Positions 19,369 through 29,199 of a stretch of 64,000 nucleotides of DNA are shown piece by piece. Below the pieces are notes generated by a model. That model worked only from the letters and a program-made list of their open reading frames with translations, had not been told where the DNA came from and searched no databases. This DNA comes from Luteibacter aegosomatissinici. GTDB taxonomy: Bacteria > Pseudomonadota > Gammaproteobacteria > Xanthomonadales > Rhodanobacteraceae. The first letter of the stretch is position 1. Each line of letters starts with the position of its first letter. The DNA is taken from the NCBI RefSeq assembly GCF_023078495.1, contig NZ_CP095742.1, forward strand, positions 1,178,001-1,242,000. The letters are read 5' to 3'. The position numbers and the translations under genes are program-made.

Positions 19369-20256
19369 ATGCCCTTGCCCCCCTCGGCCGGCGCCCGCTT
19401 CCGGGCCGCCCTGGCGGCTGAAAAGCCCCTGCAGGTCATCGGTGCCATCAACGCCAACCATGCCCTGCTGGCCAAGCGCGCCGGATTCCGCGCCATCTAC
19501 CTCTCGGGCGGCGGCGTGGCCGCAGGTTCCCTCGGGCTCCCCGACCTGGGCATCAATACCCTCGATGACGTGCTGACCGATGTCCGCCGCATCACCGATG
19601 TGTGCGACCTGCCGCTCATGGTCGATATCGATACCGGCTTCGGCCCCAGTGCGTTCAACATCGCCCGTACGGTCAAGAGCCTGATCAAGTTCGGCGCGGC
19701 GGCGTGCCATATCGAAGACCAGATCGGCGCCAAGCGCTGCGGTCATCGCCCGGGCAAGGAGATCGTTACGGCGGGCGAGATGGTCGATCGGGTCAAGGCC
19801 GCAGCCGATGCGAAGACCGATCCCGATTTCTTCCTCATCGCCCGCACCGATGCGATCGCCGTGGATGGCGTCGACGCCGCCATCGAGCGTGCCATCGCCT
19901 GCGCCGAAGCGGGCGCCGATGCGATCTTCGCCGAGGCCGCTTATGACCTGCCGACCTACAAGCGTTTCACAGACGCGCTGAACGTGCCGGTGCTCGCCAA
20001 CATCACGGAATTCGGCCAGACCCCGCTGTTCAGCACCGAGGAGCTCGGCAGCGTCGGCGTGGGCATCGTGCTGTATCCGCTTTCCGCGTTCCGCGCCATG
20101 AACAAGGCCGCCGAGAACGTGTACACCGCCATCCGCCGCGACGGCCACCAGCGCAACGTCATCGATACGATGCAGACGCGCGAGGAACTGTACGACCGCA
20201 TCGGCTACCACGAATACGAGCGTCGTCTCGACGCATTGTTCTCGCAGAAGGGTTAA
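19369..20256 (+). CDS. prpB: Methylisocitrate lyase PrpB
   Basis: This protein of 295 residues cleaves 2-methylisocitrate to pyruvate and succinate in propionate catabolism. The lyase-superfamily catalytic loop is [14 protein letters not shown], and other conserved parts are [33 protein letters not shown] and [10 protein letters not shown]. Length and motifs separate it from isocitrate lyase, which is longer. ATG 19369 has a GGAG eight bases upstream. An in-frame ATG at 19342 adds nine residues without conservation. It is followed 12 nt later by prpC in the same operon. Confidence 0.95.
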   Translation: MPLPPSAGARFRAALAAEKPLQVIGAINANHALLAKRAGFRAIYLSGGGVAAGSLGLPDLGINTLDDVLTDVRRITDVCDLPLMVDIDTGFGPSAFNIARTVKSLIKFGAAACHIEDQIGAKRCGHRPGKEIVTAGEMVDRVKAAADAKTDPDFFLIARTDAIAVDGVDAAIERAIACAEAGADAIFAEAAYDLPTYKRFTDALNVPVLANITEFGQTPLFSTEELGSVGVGIVLYPLSAFRAMNKAAENVYTAIRRDGHQRNVIDTMQTREELYDRIGYHEYERRLDALFSQKG

Positions 20257-20268
20257 GGAGAGTCACGC

Positions 20269-21426
20269 ATGAGCGACACCGCAACCACTACCACCGGCCC
20301 GAAGCCGAAGAAGTCCGTCGCGCTCTCCGGCGTCGCGGCGGGCAATACCGCGCTGTGCACGGTCGGCCGCAGTGGCAACGATCTGCATTACCGTGGTTAC
20401 GATATCCACGACCTGGCCGCGAAGGGCTCGTTCGAGGAAGTGGCCTACCTGCTCGTCCACGGCGTGCTGCCGAACTGGATGGAGCTGAATGCCTACCGCG
20501 CGAAGCTCAAGCGCCTGCGTGGCCTGCCGGCCCCCGTGAAGAGCGCGCTGGAACTGCTGCCCGCCGCCACCCACCCGATGGACGTGATGCGCACGGGCGC
20601 ATCGGTGCTCGGTACGGTGCTGCCGGAGAAGGACGACCACAACCTCACCGGTGCGCGCGACATCGCTGATCGCCTGATGGCCAGCTTCGGTTCCATGCTC
20701 CTGTACTGGTACCACTTCAGCCATAACGGCAAGCGCATCGAAACGGAGACGGACGACGAATCGATCGCCGCGCATTTCCTGCACCTGCTGCACGGCAAGA
20801 AGCCGAGCGACCTGCATTCGCATTCGCTGGATCGCTCGCTGGTGCTGTACGCCGAGCACGAGTTCAACGCCAGCACGTTCACGGCGCGCGTCATTGCCGG
20901 CACGGGCTCGGATATCTACTCGTGCATCACCGGCGCCATTGGCGCGCTGCGTGGTCCGAAGCATGGTGGTGCGAACGAAGTAGCGATGGAAATTATCGCG
21001 CGCTATCGCGATGCTGCCGAGGCGGAAGCCGATATCCGTGCGCGCGTGGAGCGCAAGGAGATCATCATTGGCTTTGGTCATCCGGTTTACACGGTGTCCG
21101 ATCCGCGCAACGAGATCATCAAGGAAATCGCGCGCAAGCTGTGCACGGACGGCGGCAATCCGCGCCTGTTCGAGGTGTCGGAGAAGATCGAGAAGCTGAT
21201 GTGGGAACAGAAGAAGATGTTCCCGAACCTGGATTGGTATTCGGCATCGGCGTATCACATGATGGGCGTGCCGACGGCGATGTTCACGCCACTGTTCGTG
21301 ATGGCGCGCACATCCGGCTGGAGCGCGCACGTGATCGAGCAGCGCCAGGATGGCAAGATCATCCGCCCGAGCGCGAATTACACGGGTCCGGAAGACCAGA
21401 CGTACGTACCGATCGAGAAGCGCTGA
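20269..21426 (+). CDS. prpC: 2-methylcitrate synthase PrpC
   Basis: A 385-residue citrate-synthase-family enzyme that condenses propionyl-CoA with oxaloacetate. The catalytic residues are in [16 protein letters not shown] (His), [13 protein letters not shown] (His) and the downstream Asp region, and the N-terminus has [12 protein letters not shown]. The short length and the adjacency to prpB identify it as the methylcitrate form rather than gltA. An AAGGAGAG site overlaps the end of prpB. A rho-independent terminator follows 15 nt after the stop, so prpB-prpC ends here. Confidence 0.95.
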   Translation: MSDTATTTTGPKPKKSVALSGVAAGNTALCTVGRSGNDLHYRGYDIHDLAAKGSFEEVAYLLVHGVLPNWMELNAYRAKLKRLRGLPAPVKSALELLPAATHPMDVMRTGASVLGTVLPEKDDHNLTGARDIADRLMASFGSMLLYWYHFSHNGKRIETETDDESIAAHFLHLLHGKKPSDLHSHSLDRSLVLYAEHEFNASTFTARVIAGTGSDIYSCITGAIGALRGPKHGGANEVAMEIIARYRDAAEAEADIRARVERKEIIIGFGHPVYTVSDPRNEIIKEIARKLCTDGGNPRLFEVSEKIEKLMWEQKKMFPNLDWYSASAYHMMGVPTAMFTPLFVMARTSGWSAHVIEQRQDGKIIRPSANYTGPEDQTYVPIEKR

Positions 21427-21441
21427 TCGGTAATGATGAAG

Positions 21442-21467
21442 ACGGCCCCTCGCGGGGCCGTTTTTTT
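21442..21467 (+). terminator. Rho-independent terminator after prpC
   Basis: A GC-rich inverted repeat (ACGGCCCC-TCGC-GGGGCCGT) is followed by seven T residues. It lies 15 nt after the prpC stop and closes the prpBC transcript. Confidence 0.93.
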
Positions 21468-21469
21468 AT

Positions 21470-21594
21470 GGCTCGCCTTCGGCCTTGCGCTAGTGAAGCG
21501 GTTCATTCGCTTTCGCGAATGCATGTAACTAGCGGCTTACGCCGCCTCACCCGTGTGAGCGTGAGGCCGAGAGCCGTCGGTGCCCACCCTCGCT
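21470..21594. repeat. Outer inverted repeat, left copy (about 125 bp)
   Basis: Read on + this block runs from GGCTCGCCTTCGGCC through CATTCGC, CTAGCGGCTTACGCCGCCTC to GAGAGCCGTCGGTGCCCACC. Its reverse complement recurs at 22386-22511 with only scattered substitutions over the whole length. The pair bounds the roughly 1-kb gene-free island between prpC and fadH. Confidence 0.85.
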
Positions 21595-21775
21595 GCTCAG
21601 ACAAGTCTCCAGCGTTCGACAAGGATGCCGCTACGCGGCCATGTACTTAATTGGCCTACGGCCGCGAACCGGCCGCCGTGAGGGGCTTTTCGACGAGACG
21701 TCCTGTCTCGTCAAAAAGGAACGGCCATCCATGGCCGTCCCCCTGCGGGCTATTCCCTCCCGTCGGCCTCGCCTC

Positions 21776-21823
21776 CGAAACTCGCCTCGAGGGTGGGCCC
21801 CGACGGCTCTCTTCACCCATGAG
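21776..21823. repeat. Middle inverted repeat, left copy (48 bp)
   Basis: Contains ACTCGCCTCGAGGGTGGGCC and ends ACCCATGAG. It matches the reverse complement of 22213-22260 at 43 of 48 positions by eye. It embeds the same 24-bp core (CGAGGGTGGGCMCCGACGGC) that lies inside the outer repeat. Confidence 0.85.
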
Positions 21824-21866
21824 GTGGCGTGATGGGCGAGCTCGTAACTCGTGACGCCATGCCGTT

Positions 21867-21960
21867 GTAGGAGGCCACCCTGTGGCCGACAGCTTTCGCG
21901 GTACCGCCGCAGGGCTTGCGTGCTCGGCGAAAAGATGTCGCCCACAGGGTGGGCTCCTAC
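21867..21960. repeat. REP palindrome pair, ACCCTGTGG variant
   Basis: Left arm GTAGGAGGCCACCCTGTGGC and right arm GCCCACAGGGTGGGCTCCTAC are inverted around about 46 nt. They share the GTAGGAGC head with the other REP elements of the window, but the stem core differs (CCACCCTGTGG rather than GCGCGCTTGCGCGC). This marks a second REP subfamily. Confidence 0.85.
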
Positions 21961-22212
21961 AAGATGTGCCGCGAATTAATGAATGGACACGCAGGGATCG
22001 TGTACGAGCGTGCTTGCACGCGAACAACCCACGCAGCGATGACGCCGTAACCCATCACCGCGCGACGAGCAGCAGACACCACCACGACGCCGCGTTTGCC
22101 GATGCGCGCCGCACGACCGCTCCTGTCAGCAGACGAAGCAGCTGTCCGCCCACGCATGCCCGAACGCACCGATCTCCCCGCAGACAACGCCGCGGCTCTC
22201 CCAACCCCCAAC

Positions 22213-22260
22213 CTCATGGGTCAAAAGAGTCGTCGGTGCCCACCCTCGAGGCGAGTTCCG
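22213..22260. repeat. Middle inverted repeat, right copy (48 bp)
   Basis: Begins CTCATGGGTC and includes CGGTGCCCACCCTCGAGGCG. It is the inverted partner of 21776-21823. Confidence 0.85.
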
Positions 22261-22328
22261 CACAAGAGAGCGGCCGTGGGCCAGCCTTACATAGTGCTGG
22301 CCGATGGCTCGCTAACGGGGCGGCGGTT

Positions 22329-22353
22329 GTAGGAGCGCACCTTGTGCGCGAAT
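22329..22353. repeat. Single REP arm, third sequence variant
   Basis: GTAGGAGCGCACCTTGTGCG has the common GTAGGAGCGC head and a GCGCACCTTGTGCGC mini-hairpin. No matching inverted arm is close by. Confidence 0.7.
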
Positions 22354-22385
22354 CAAAGGCACGGCGGCGCAGCCGCAGCATCCGA

Positions 22386-22511
22386 CGCGAGGGTGGGCAC
22401 CGACGGCTCTCGGCCTCGAGCCCTCAAGAGCGAGGCGGCGGATGCCGCTAAGAACACGCATTCGCCAGTAGCGAATGATCCGATTCACTGAAGCGAAGCC
22501 AAAGGCGAGCC
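22386..22511. repeat. Outer inverted repeat, right copy (about 125 bp)
   Basis: This is the reverse-complement partner of 21470-21594. It ends with GGCGAGCC five bases before the fadH stop codon, as the left copy begins right after the prpC terminator. Both copies are therefore attached to gene 3' ends. Confidence 0.85.
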
Positions 22512-22516
22512 TGTCG

Positions 22517-24858
<2,342 letters not shown>

Positions 24859-25791
24859 ATGCGTAAGACCCTCATCGCTTCGGCGATCTGCCTAGCTATC
24901 GGATTTGCGTTGCCGGCCATGGCCGACGATACCCAGACCGGAGGCGCAGGCTCTTCGGCACAGCGTCATTCGGTTGCCAAGACCTGGACCGATAGCGCTA
25001 ACGACAACTCAACCAACACCAGTACCAATACGACGACCAACACGACCGCCAATTCGTTCAACACGACCAATGCCGTGTCGTACGTAACCCTCAGTGGTGA
25101 AGTGTCGGGAAACAGCACGTACAACTTCGGCAACATCGCCGCCAATACCGGTAATGCCAACGGTGCACGCGGTGGATCGGGCGGCGACGCCTGGGGCGCC
25201 AGTGGTCGCGGCGGCAGCGGCGGCGACGGCGGCAACAGTGGTCGTGCGAGCGCGCATGGCGCGGTCGGCGGCGATGCCGACACCTCCAGTGGTGATGCAT
25301 CCGGCAAGAGCCTTGCCTGGGGCGGCGACACCAGTGGCGATGGCGGCAACGCGGGACGTGGCAATGCGAACTCGCGTGCCAACGGTCGCGGCGCGGATAC
25401 GTCCACGGGTGGCTCAACGGCCAGCACCGGCGGCGCATCCGCCAGCACGGGCGGCTCCAACGCCTCTGGTGATTCGTCCCCGACCTCCACGGGCGGATCC
25501 TCCACGGGTGGTGCAGGCGGCACGGCGACGGCCATGTCCGGTGACGGCGGCGCCGCGGGCGCTGGCGGCAGTGGCACGGGCGGAAGCAACGCCGGTGGTG
25601 CAGGCGGTGCGGGTGGTGCAGGCGGCTCCAACATGGTCAGCACCGGTGCCTTCGATGCTCACCAGTCGATGGACGGCGCAGGCGCAACGCTTGCCGGTAT
25701 CGGCAACTTCGCACAGAACTCCGGTGCGAACGCGCTTATCCAGCAGGGCGTGAACGTGCAGGCCAACCTCAGCGTGGGTAGCTCGCCGTAA
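24859..25791 (+). CDS. Secreted Gly/Ser/Thr/Asn-rich protein, candidate major amyloid subunit (FapC-like position)
   Basis: A 310-residue protein with a clear signal peptide (MRKTLIASAICLAIGFALPAMA-DD). The rest is low complexity. An Asn/Thr-rich part (about 45-75) is followed by a long Gly/Ser/Ala/Asp part with repeats such as STASTGG, ASASTGG and GGAGGAGG (about 100-265). The C-terminus is more regular: GIGNFAQNSGANALIQQGVN. That end closely resembles the C-terminus of the next gene (GINTAVQNTGNNVLIQN). No enzymatic motif is present. Operon context (C39 peptidase and coiled-coil beta-barrel) suggests the major exported fibre subunit, by analogy to FapC. It has a strong CAGGAG site, and a perfect hairpin follows its stop. 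Confidence 0.72.
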   Translation: MRKTLIASAICLAIGFALPAMADDTQTGGAGSSAQRHSVAKTWTDSANDNSTNTSTNTTTNTTANSFNTTNAVSYVTLSGEVSGNSTYNFGNIAANTGNANGARGGSGGDAWGASGRGGSGGDGGNSGRASAHGAVGGDADTSSGDASGKSLAWGGDTSGDGGNAGRGNANSRANGRGADTSTGGSTASTGGASASTGGSNASGDSSPTSTGGSSTGGAGGTATAMSGDGGAAGAGGSGTGGSNAGGAGGAGGAGGSNMVSTGAFDAHQSMDGAGATLAGIGNFAQNSGANALIQQGVNVQANLSVGSSP

Positions 25792-25816
25792 CTGGCAGAA
25801 AAAGGTAGCGACGGAG

Positions 25817-25844
25817 CCACGGGGTGCCGCTAGGCACCCCGTGG
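25817..25844 (+). promoter_or_regulatory. Intercistronic hairpin between the two subunit-like genes
   Basis: A perfect 12-bp stem (CCACGGGGTGCC / GGCACCCCGTGG) with a 4-nt loop lies 26 nt after the first subunit gene and 38 nt before the next gene. No T tract follows. It could protect the 3' end of the first mRNA or partly stop transcription, giving excess major subunit over the export genes. Confidence 0.8.
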
Positions 25845-25881
25845 TACCCGAAGGGGATCCCCAGCCTGCAGGAGAATACCC

Positions 25882-26244
25882 ATGCCGTTGTTTCGACCCC
25901 ACAAAGCGAACGTGGCACTTGCCCTGTTCGTCGCTGCGTTCGGCACCGGAGCGGTGTACGCGACGCCCCCCGGCGACCAGCCGCCGCCATCGTTCGGAGC
26001 GGCCACTCCCGTCGAAGCCCTGAAGGACATGACGGGCGGTACCGATACCCATGTCAACAACATTACCGACCAGGAGACCACGGGCACCGTAGGCAACAAC
26101 ACCAACTTCAGCATCGGCAATGGCGATCCGAGCATTGGCGGCAGCGCGTTCAGTAACGCCGCCGGTATTAATACCGCCGTCCAGAACACCGGAAACAACG
26201 TGCTGATCCAGAACAGCACGATCGTCAACGTGAAGATGAACTGA
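25882..26244 (+). CDS. Small secreted protein, candidate minor amyloid subunit (FapB-like position)
   Basis: A 120-residue protein with a signal peptide-like N-terminus (ANVALALFVAAFGTGAVYA) and an Asn/Thr/Gly-rich body containing TGTVGNNTNFSIGNGD. It ends GINTAVQNTGNNVLIQN followed by VNVK, which parallels the C-terminus of the larger upstream subunit (GIGNFAQNSGANALIQQGVN). The shared Q-N-x-G-x-N-x-L-I-Q core suggests the same export or nucleation signal. A CAGGAG site precedes the ATG. The stop overlaps the start of the C39 peptidase gene (TGATG), so subunit and processing enzyme are co-translated. Assignment as a fibre subunit is inference from context. Confidence 0.72.
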   Translation: MPLFRPHKANVALALFVAAFGTGAVYATPPGDQPPPSFGAATPVEALKDMTGGTDTHVNNITDQETTGTVGNNTNFSIGNGDPSIGGSAFSNAAGINTAVQNTGNNVLIQNSTIVNVKMN

Positions 26245-26927
26245 TGAAGGCAGCCTGCGCCCTTGCCGTCTTCCTCGCCCTGGCGAGCCCGTTCGCGATG
26301 GCCAGCAAGGCGGAGGTGCAGACCAGCCCGGGTACGTCGTACCCGATGAAGCTGACGAGCCTGAAAGAGGCCCGCTTTCGCAACACGATCCGGCAGAAGT
26401 ACGATTTCAGCTGCGGATCGGCCGCTGTTGCGACGTTGCTTACGTACCAGTATGCCTACCCGGTCGATGAGCAGTCGGCCTTCGATGTCATGTACTCGAA
26501 CGGCGACCGGCGCAAGATCAACCGCGAAGGCTTCTCGCTACTCGACATCAAGCGCTTCCTGGCATCACGCGGCTTCGAAGCCGACGGGTTCCAGGTCCCG
26601 CTAGAGAAGCTGGATGAAGAGGGCATTCCCGCCATCGTTCTCATCGATGAGCGTGGGTACCACCACTTCGTGGTCGTGAAGGGCTACAAGAACGACCGTG
26701 TACTGATCGGCGATCCCGCACGCGGCACGCGGTCCATGTCCAGGCGGCGCTTCGACGACATGTGGAAGAACCACATTGTCTTCGTCATTCACAACGAACG
26801 CGACCGCGCCATCTTCAACAGTCCGCGCGACTGGGCAGTCGCGCCCGCGGCACCGATGGCCGAAGGCATAGAGCGCAATGGCCTTGGACCCATCGTGATG
26901 CCCAAGCGCGGACCGGGGGATATATGA
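26244..26927 (+). CDS. C39 family peptidase (FapD-like)
   Basis: A 227-residue periplasmic cysteine protease. A signal peptide (about 1-20, MKAACALAVFLALASPFAMA) is followed by the C39 fold. The oxyanion glutamine and nucleophile are in Q51-KYDFS-C57-GSAA. The catalytic histidine is in YHHFVVVKGY (H141), and the aspartate in LIGDPARG (D157). In ABC exporters the C39 domain cuts at double-glycine leaders, but in the Fap system FapD is a free-standing C39 enzyme, as here. Genes on both sides overlap by a few bases, so it belongs to the five-gene operon. Confidence 0.88.
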   Translation: MKAACALAVFLALASPFAMASKAEVQTSPGTSYPMKLTSLKEARFRNTIRQKYDFSCGSAAVATLLTYQYAYPVDEQSAFDVMYSNGDRRKINREGFSLLDIKRFLASRGFEADGFQVPLEKLDEEGIPAIVLIDERGYHHFVVVKGYKNDRVLIGDPARGTRSMSRRRFDDMWKNHIVFVIHNERDRAIFNSPRDWAVAPAAPMAEGIERNGLGPIVMPKRGPGDI

Positions 26928-27544
26928 GCACCCGAAAACTTCTGATTGCAGCCGCCATCCTGTGCGGCGCCTCCGGATCCCTCCACGCAGCAGACTTTCC
27001 GGTGAACTATGCCGTGTCCGATGCGCGGCTGGACACCATCAGGGGCGGCTTCGATTACGGCGATAACCTGCGCGCGTCATTCGCGCTGGAGCGCACCGTG
27101 CTGGTGAACGGTGTCGAGGCCATCCGCACGTCGATCAACATTCCCAATGTTGCGCAGATGAGCGTCGACCAGGCGAATGCCCTTGCCGATGCGTTGCGCA
27201 CGACCGTGGTGTCGATCAACCCGGTGACCACGGCCAGCGATAGCGCGGCCAACAGCGCGGCGGCGTCCCAGGCGGCGATCACCGTGCCGGTTTCTGCCAG
27301 CGCCTCGAATACATCCCAGGCCGCCTCGTCGAGCCAGGTGGTCGGGCTCCCGTCGACGGTCGCGACCGCCGTGCTGCCAGGTAATTCGGCCGCCCCGGGG
27401 CTGGTGATACAGAACAGTTTGGACAACCAGGCCATTACGGCCACCACCACGATCGATGCATCCGTCAACACCGCGCACATGTTGCAGAACATTCGTGTCG
27501 ATGAAGCCATAAAGGATGCGGTGATCCAGTTCCGGGGGAACTAA
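26924..27544 (+). CDS. Exported protein of the Fap-like operon (FapE-position)
   Basis: A 206-residue protein with a signal peptide (MSTRKLLIAAAILCGASGSLHA). It opens with VNYAVSDARLDTIRGGFDYG, a phrase typical of small exported proteins adjoining C39 peptidases. The middle (about 95-155) is Ser/Ala/Thr-rich low complexity. The end returns to an Asn/Gln pattern, LVIQNSLDNQAITATTTIDA, reminiscent of the subunit C-termini. ATGA overlap with the C39 gene. I do not recognise a domain with confidence. Position and composition suggest an accessory fibre component or extracellular chaperone. Confidence 0.7.
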   Translation: MSTRKLLIAAAILCGASGSLHAADFPVNYAVSDARLDTIRGGFDYGDNLRASFALERTVLVNGVEAIRTSINIPNVAQMSVDQANALADALRTTVVSINPVTTASDSAANSAAASQAAITVPVSASASNTSQAASSSQVVGLPSTVATAVLPGNSAAPGLVIQNSLDNQAITATTTIDASVNTAHMLQNIRVDEAIKDAVIQFRGN

Positions 27545-27547
27545 AGC

Positions 27548-28945
27548 ATGTATCGCAATGGCAGGGTGATGCAGGCAAAGACATGTGTGGGCGCGCTTTC
27601 GTTAGCGGTGCTGCCCATGTGGATCGGCGCGTGCCTGGCGCAGGAATCCGCGACGGTCGATCCGGCCCTGCGCGAGAAGATCGAGTCGCAGGGCCGCAAG
27701 ATCGATGCGATGCGCAGCCGCATGGCCGAGCAGCTCGCCGAGCTGGAGCAGATGAAGCGCGAACTCGCTTCACAGGAACTTCAGTACAACGAGCTGCGCA
27801 AGGCGGTCGGCATGACCGCGCTGGAGGAGGCGAGGGCAGCGGGCTCGCCAGGCGCAGGCTCGCAGGCGGCAGCGCCGCCGCAGGACCAGGTGCCGGCGGG
27901 TACGCCAGCACCCGGCGCGCCCGCCGCGCCGGTTTCCCAGCCCGTGGCCGCCACGCAACCCGTGGGCAAGCGGCCCGAACAGGATGAGCGTCCGCCCGAG
28001 GTGGCGCCGATCTTCGACCAGCCCGGCGTGCTCACGCCGCGCAACAAGCTGATCATCGAGCCGTCGTACCAGTACGGCTATTCGTCGAGCGATCGCGTCG
28101 CCCTCGTCGGGTACACGGTGATCCCGGCCATCCTGATCGGCCTGGTCGACGTGCGCCAGGTGAAGCAGACCACGCAGACCGGTGCGCTGGCATTCCGCTA
28201 CGGCTTGACCAACCGCATGGAACTGGAAGTGCGCGTGCCCTATGTGGATTCGCACACCGATACGATCAGCCGCGAGATCTTCACCGGCACGGCGCAAGAC
28301 CGGCTGTTCACCACCAGTGGCAAGGGCATCGGCGACGTGGAAGCCACGTTGCGCTACCAGCTGAACGATGGCGGTGCCGACAAGCCGTATTACATTGGAT
28401 GGTTCCGTGCCAAATCGCGCACCGGTGAAGACCCGTTCGAGGTGACCAGCGATTGCGTGACGCGCTGCGTGGCGAACTACACCGGTACCGGCTTGCCGTT
28501 GAAGAACCCGACAGGCACGGGCTTCTACTCTGCACAGCTCGGCCTGACATGGCTGTACCCATCCGACCCGGTCGTGTTTTTCGGCAACTTCAGCTACCTG
28601 CACAACTTTGAACGCAAGGATGTCAGCCGCAACGTCCTTGGCGCGGGCAAGCAGTTCCTGGGCGATATCAAGGCCGGTGACATCGCGGATATCAGCGTCG
28701 GCATGGGCCTTTCGCTGAACGAGAAGGCATCGATCAGTATCGGCTACGACCAGGCCTTCGTTGGCCGCACGCAACAGGATGGCCACCCGCTGCCGGGCTC
28801 CGCCCGCGCTACGCTGGGCTCGCTGTTGATCGGTGGCTCGTATCGTTTCAATGAAAAGGAAACACTCAACATCACGCTTGGCGTGGGTGTGACGCGCGAC
28901 ACGCCTGACACCACGGTGACGGTGCGTGTGCCGATTACCTTGTAG
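27548..28945 (+). CDS. Outer-membrane beta-barrel transporter with coiled-coil N-terminus (FapF-like)
   Basis: A 465-residue protein. After a signal peptide comes a charged heptad region (about 45-90, KIESQGRKIDAMRSRMAEQL and onward) predicted to form a coiled coil. A Pro/Ala linker (about 95-150) follows, then a beta-barrel. The barrel starts at VLTPRNKLIIEPSYQYGYSS and includes YGLTNRMELEVRVPYV. Coiled coil, linker and barrel in this order match FapF, the trimeric channel that exports Fap subunits. An alternative start at 27569 (MQAKTCVG) sits behind an AGGG ribosome site. A terminator follows at about 28992. Confidence 0.82.
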   Translation: MYRNGRVMQAKTCVGALSLAVLPMWIGACLAQESATVDPALREKIESQGRKIDAMRSRMAEQLAELEQMKRELASQELQYNELRKAVGMTALEEARAAGSPGAGSQAAAPPQDQVPAGTPAPGAPAAPVSQPVAATQPVGKRPEQDERPPEVAPIFDQPGVLTPRNKLIIEPSYQYGYSSSDRVALVGYTVIPAILIGLVDVRQVKQTTQTGALAFRYGLTNRMELEVRVPYVDSHTDTISREIFTGTAQDRLFTTSGKGIGDVEATLRYQLNDGGADKPYYIGWFRAKSRTGEDPFEVTSDCVTRCVANYTGTGLPLKNPTGTGFYSAQLGLTWLYPSDPVVFFGNFSYLHNFERKDVSRNVLGAGKQFLGDIKAGDIADISVGMGLSLNEKASISIGYDQAFVGRTQQDGHPLPGSARATLGSLLIGGSYRFNEKETLNITLGVGVTRDTPDTTVTVRVPITL

Positions 28946-28991
28946 GCAGAGCATCGCCGACAGGGTCGCTCTCACCAGGGGAGCATGCAGA

Positions 28992-29022
28992 AGGGCCAGG
29001 ATCCTCGCATCCTGGCCTTTTT
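28992..29022 (+). terminator. Rho-independent terminator of the Fap-like operon
   Basis: GGCCAGGATCC-TCGC-ATCCTGGCC-TTTTT forms a stable stem with a T tract, 46 nt after the exporter stop codon. Confidence 0.93.
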
Positions 29023-29113
29023 GTCTGGTGGGTCCGGCCCTGTCGCCGATGCTTTTTTCACGACATGTTCATTGATGTGATCCTGAACACGTTTCAAACA
29101 TTCAGGAGTTCCC

Positions 29114-29170
29114 ATGCACGCCCTGCACACACAAGGGATCGTTAAGCTTTCAAACGGGGGTTTTACTTAA
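29114..29170 (+). CDS. Possible 18-residue leader ORF
   Basis: ATG at 29114 with TTCAGGAG placed five bases upstream opens MHALHTQGIVKLSNGGFT and stops at TAA. It ends 29 nt before the start of the outer-membrane gene at 29200. The start signal is better than that of the gene it precedes, so it may be a translated leader peptide. There is no homology to judge by, and it could be chance. Confidence 0.35.
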   Translation: MHALHTQGIVKLSNGGFT

Positions 29171-29199
29171 CGACAGAAATGGCAGGGAGTTTTTCTTAC

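Larger units (their letters stand above)
21595..22385. other. Gene-free repeat island between prpC and fadH
   Basis: No convincing coding sequence was found in this stretch on either strand. It holds three nested kinds of inverted repeat, annotated separately, plus spacer DNA with low internal order. Frames that stay open here have no recognisable family, no good ribosome site and Arg/Ala/Pro-rich shadow composition. Confidence 0.75.

Noticed and set aside
22000-22260. Decayed gene in the repeat island
   Set aside because: Open frames on both strands are short, overlap the inverted repeats and match no family. I found no fragment of a transposase or other gene.
24966-25643. 225-residue Pro/Ala-rich open frame antisense to the Gly-rich subunit
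   Set aside because: Proline-rich translation is the expected mirror of Gly codons (GGC/GCC); the sense frame has a signal peptide and a ribosome site.
24859-25791. PE-PGRS-like or collagen-like protein
   Set aside because: Gly content is high, but there is no G-x-y triplet regularity and the genomic neighbours are C39 and FapF-like genes.
26244-26927. Bacteriocin ABC exporter with a C39 domain
   Set aside because: The 227-residue protein ends after the C39 domain. No TM domain or nucleotide-binding domain follows, so it is a free-standing protease.
27770-28975. 401-residue open frame antisense to the FapF-like gene
   Set aside because: It covers the exporter gene in reverse with composition mirroring G/C third positions, and no domain is visible.
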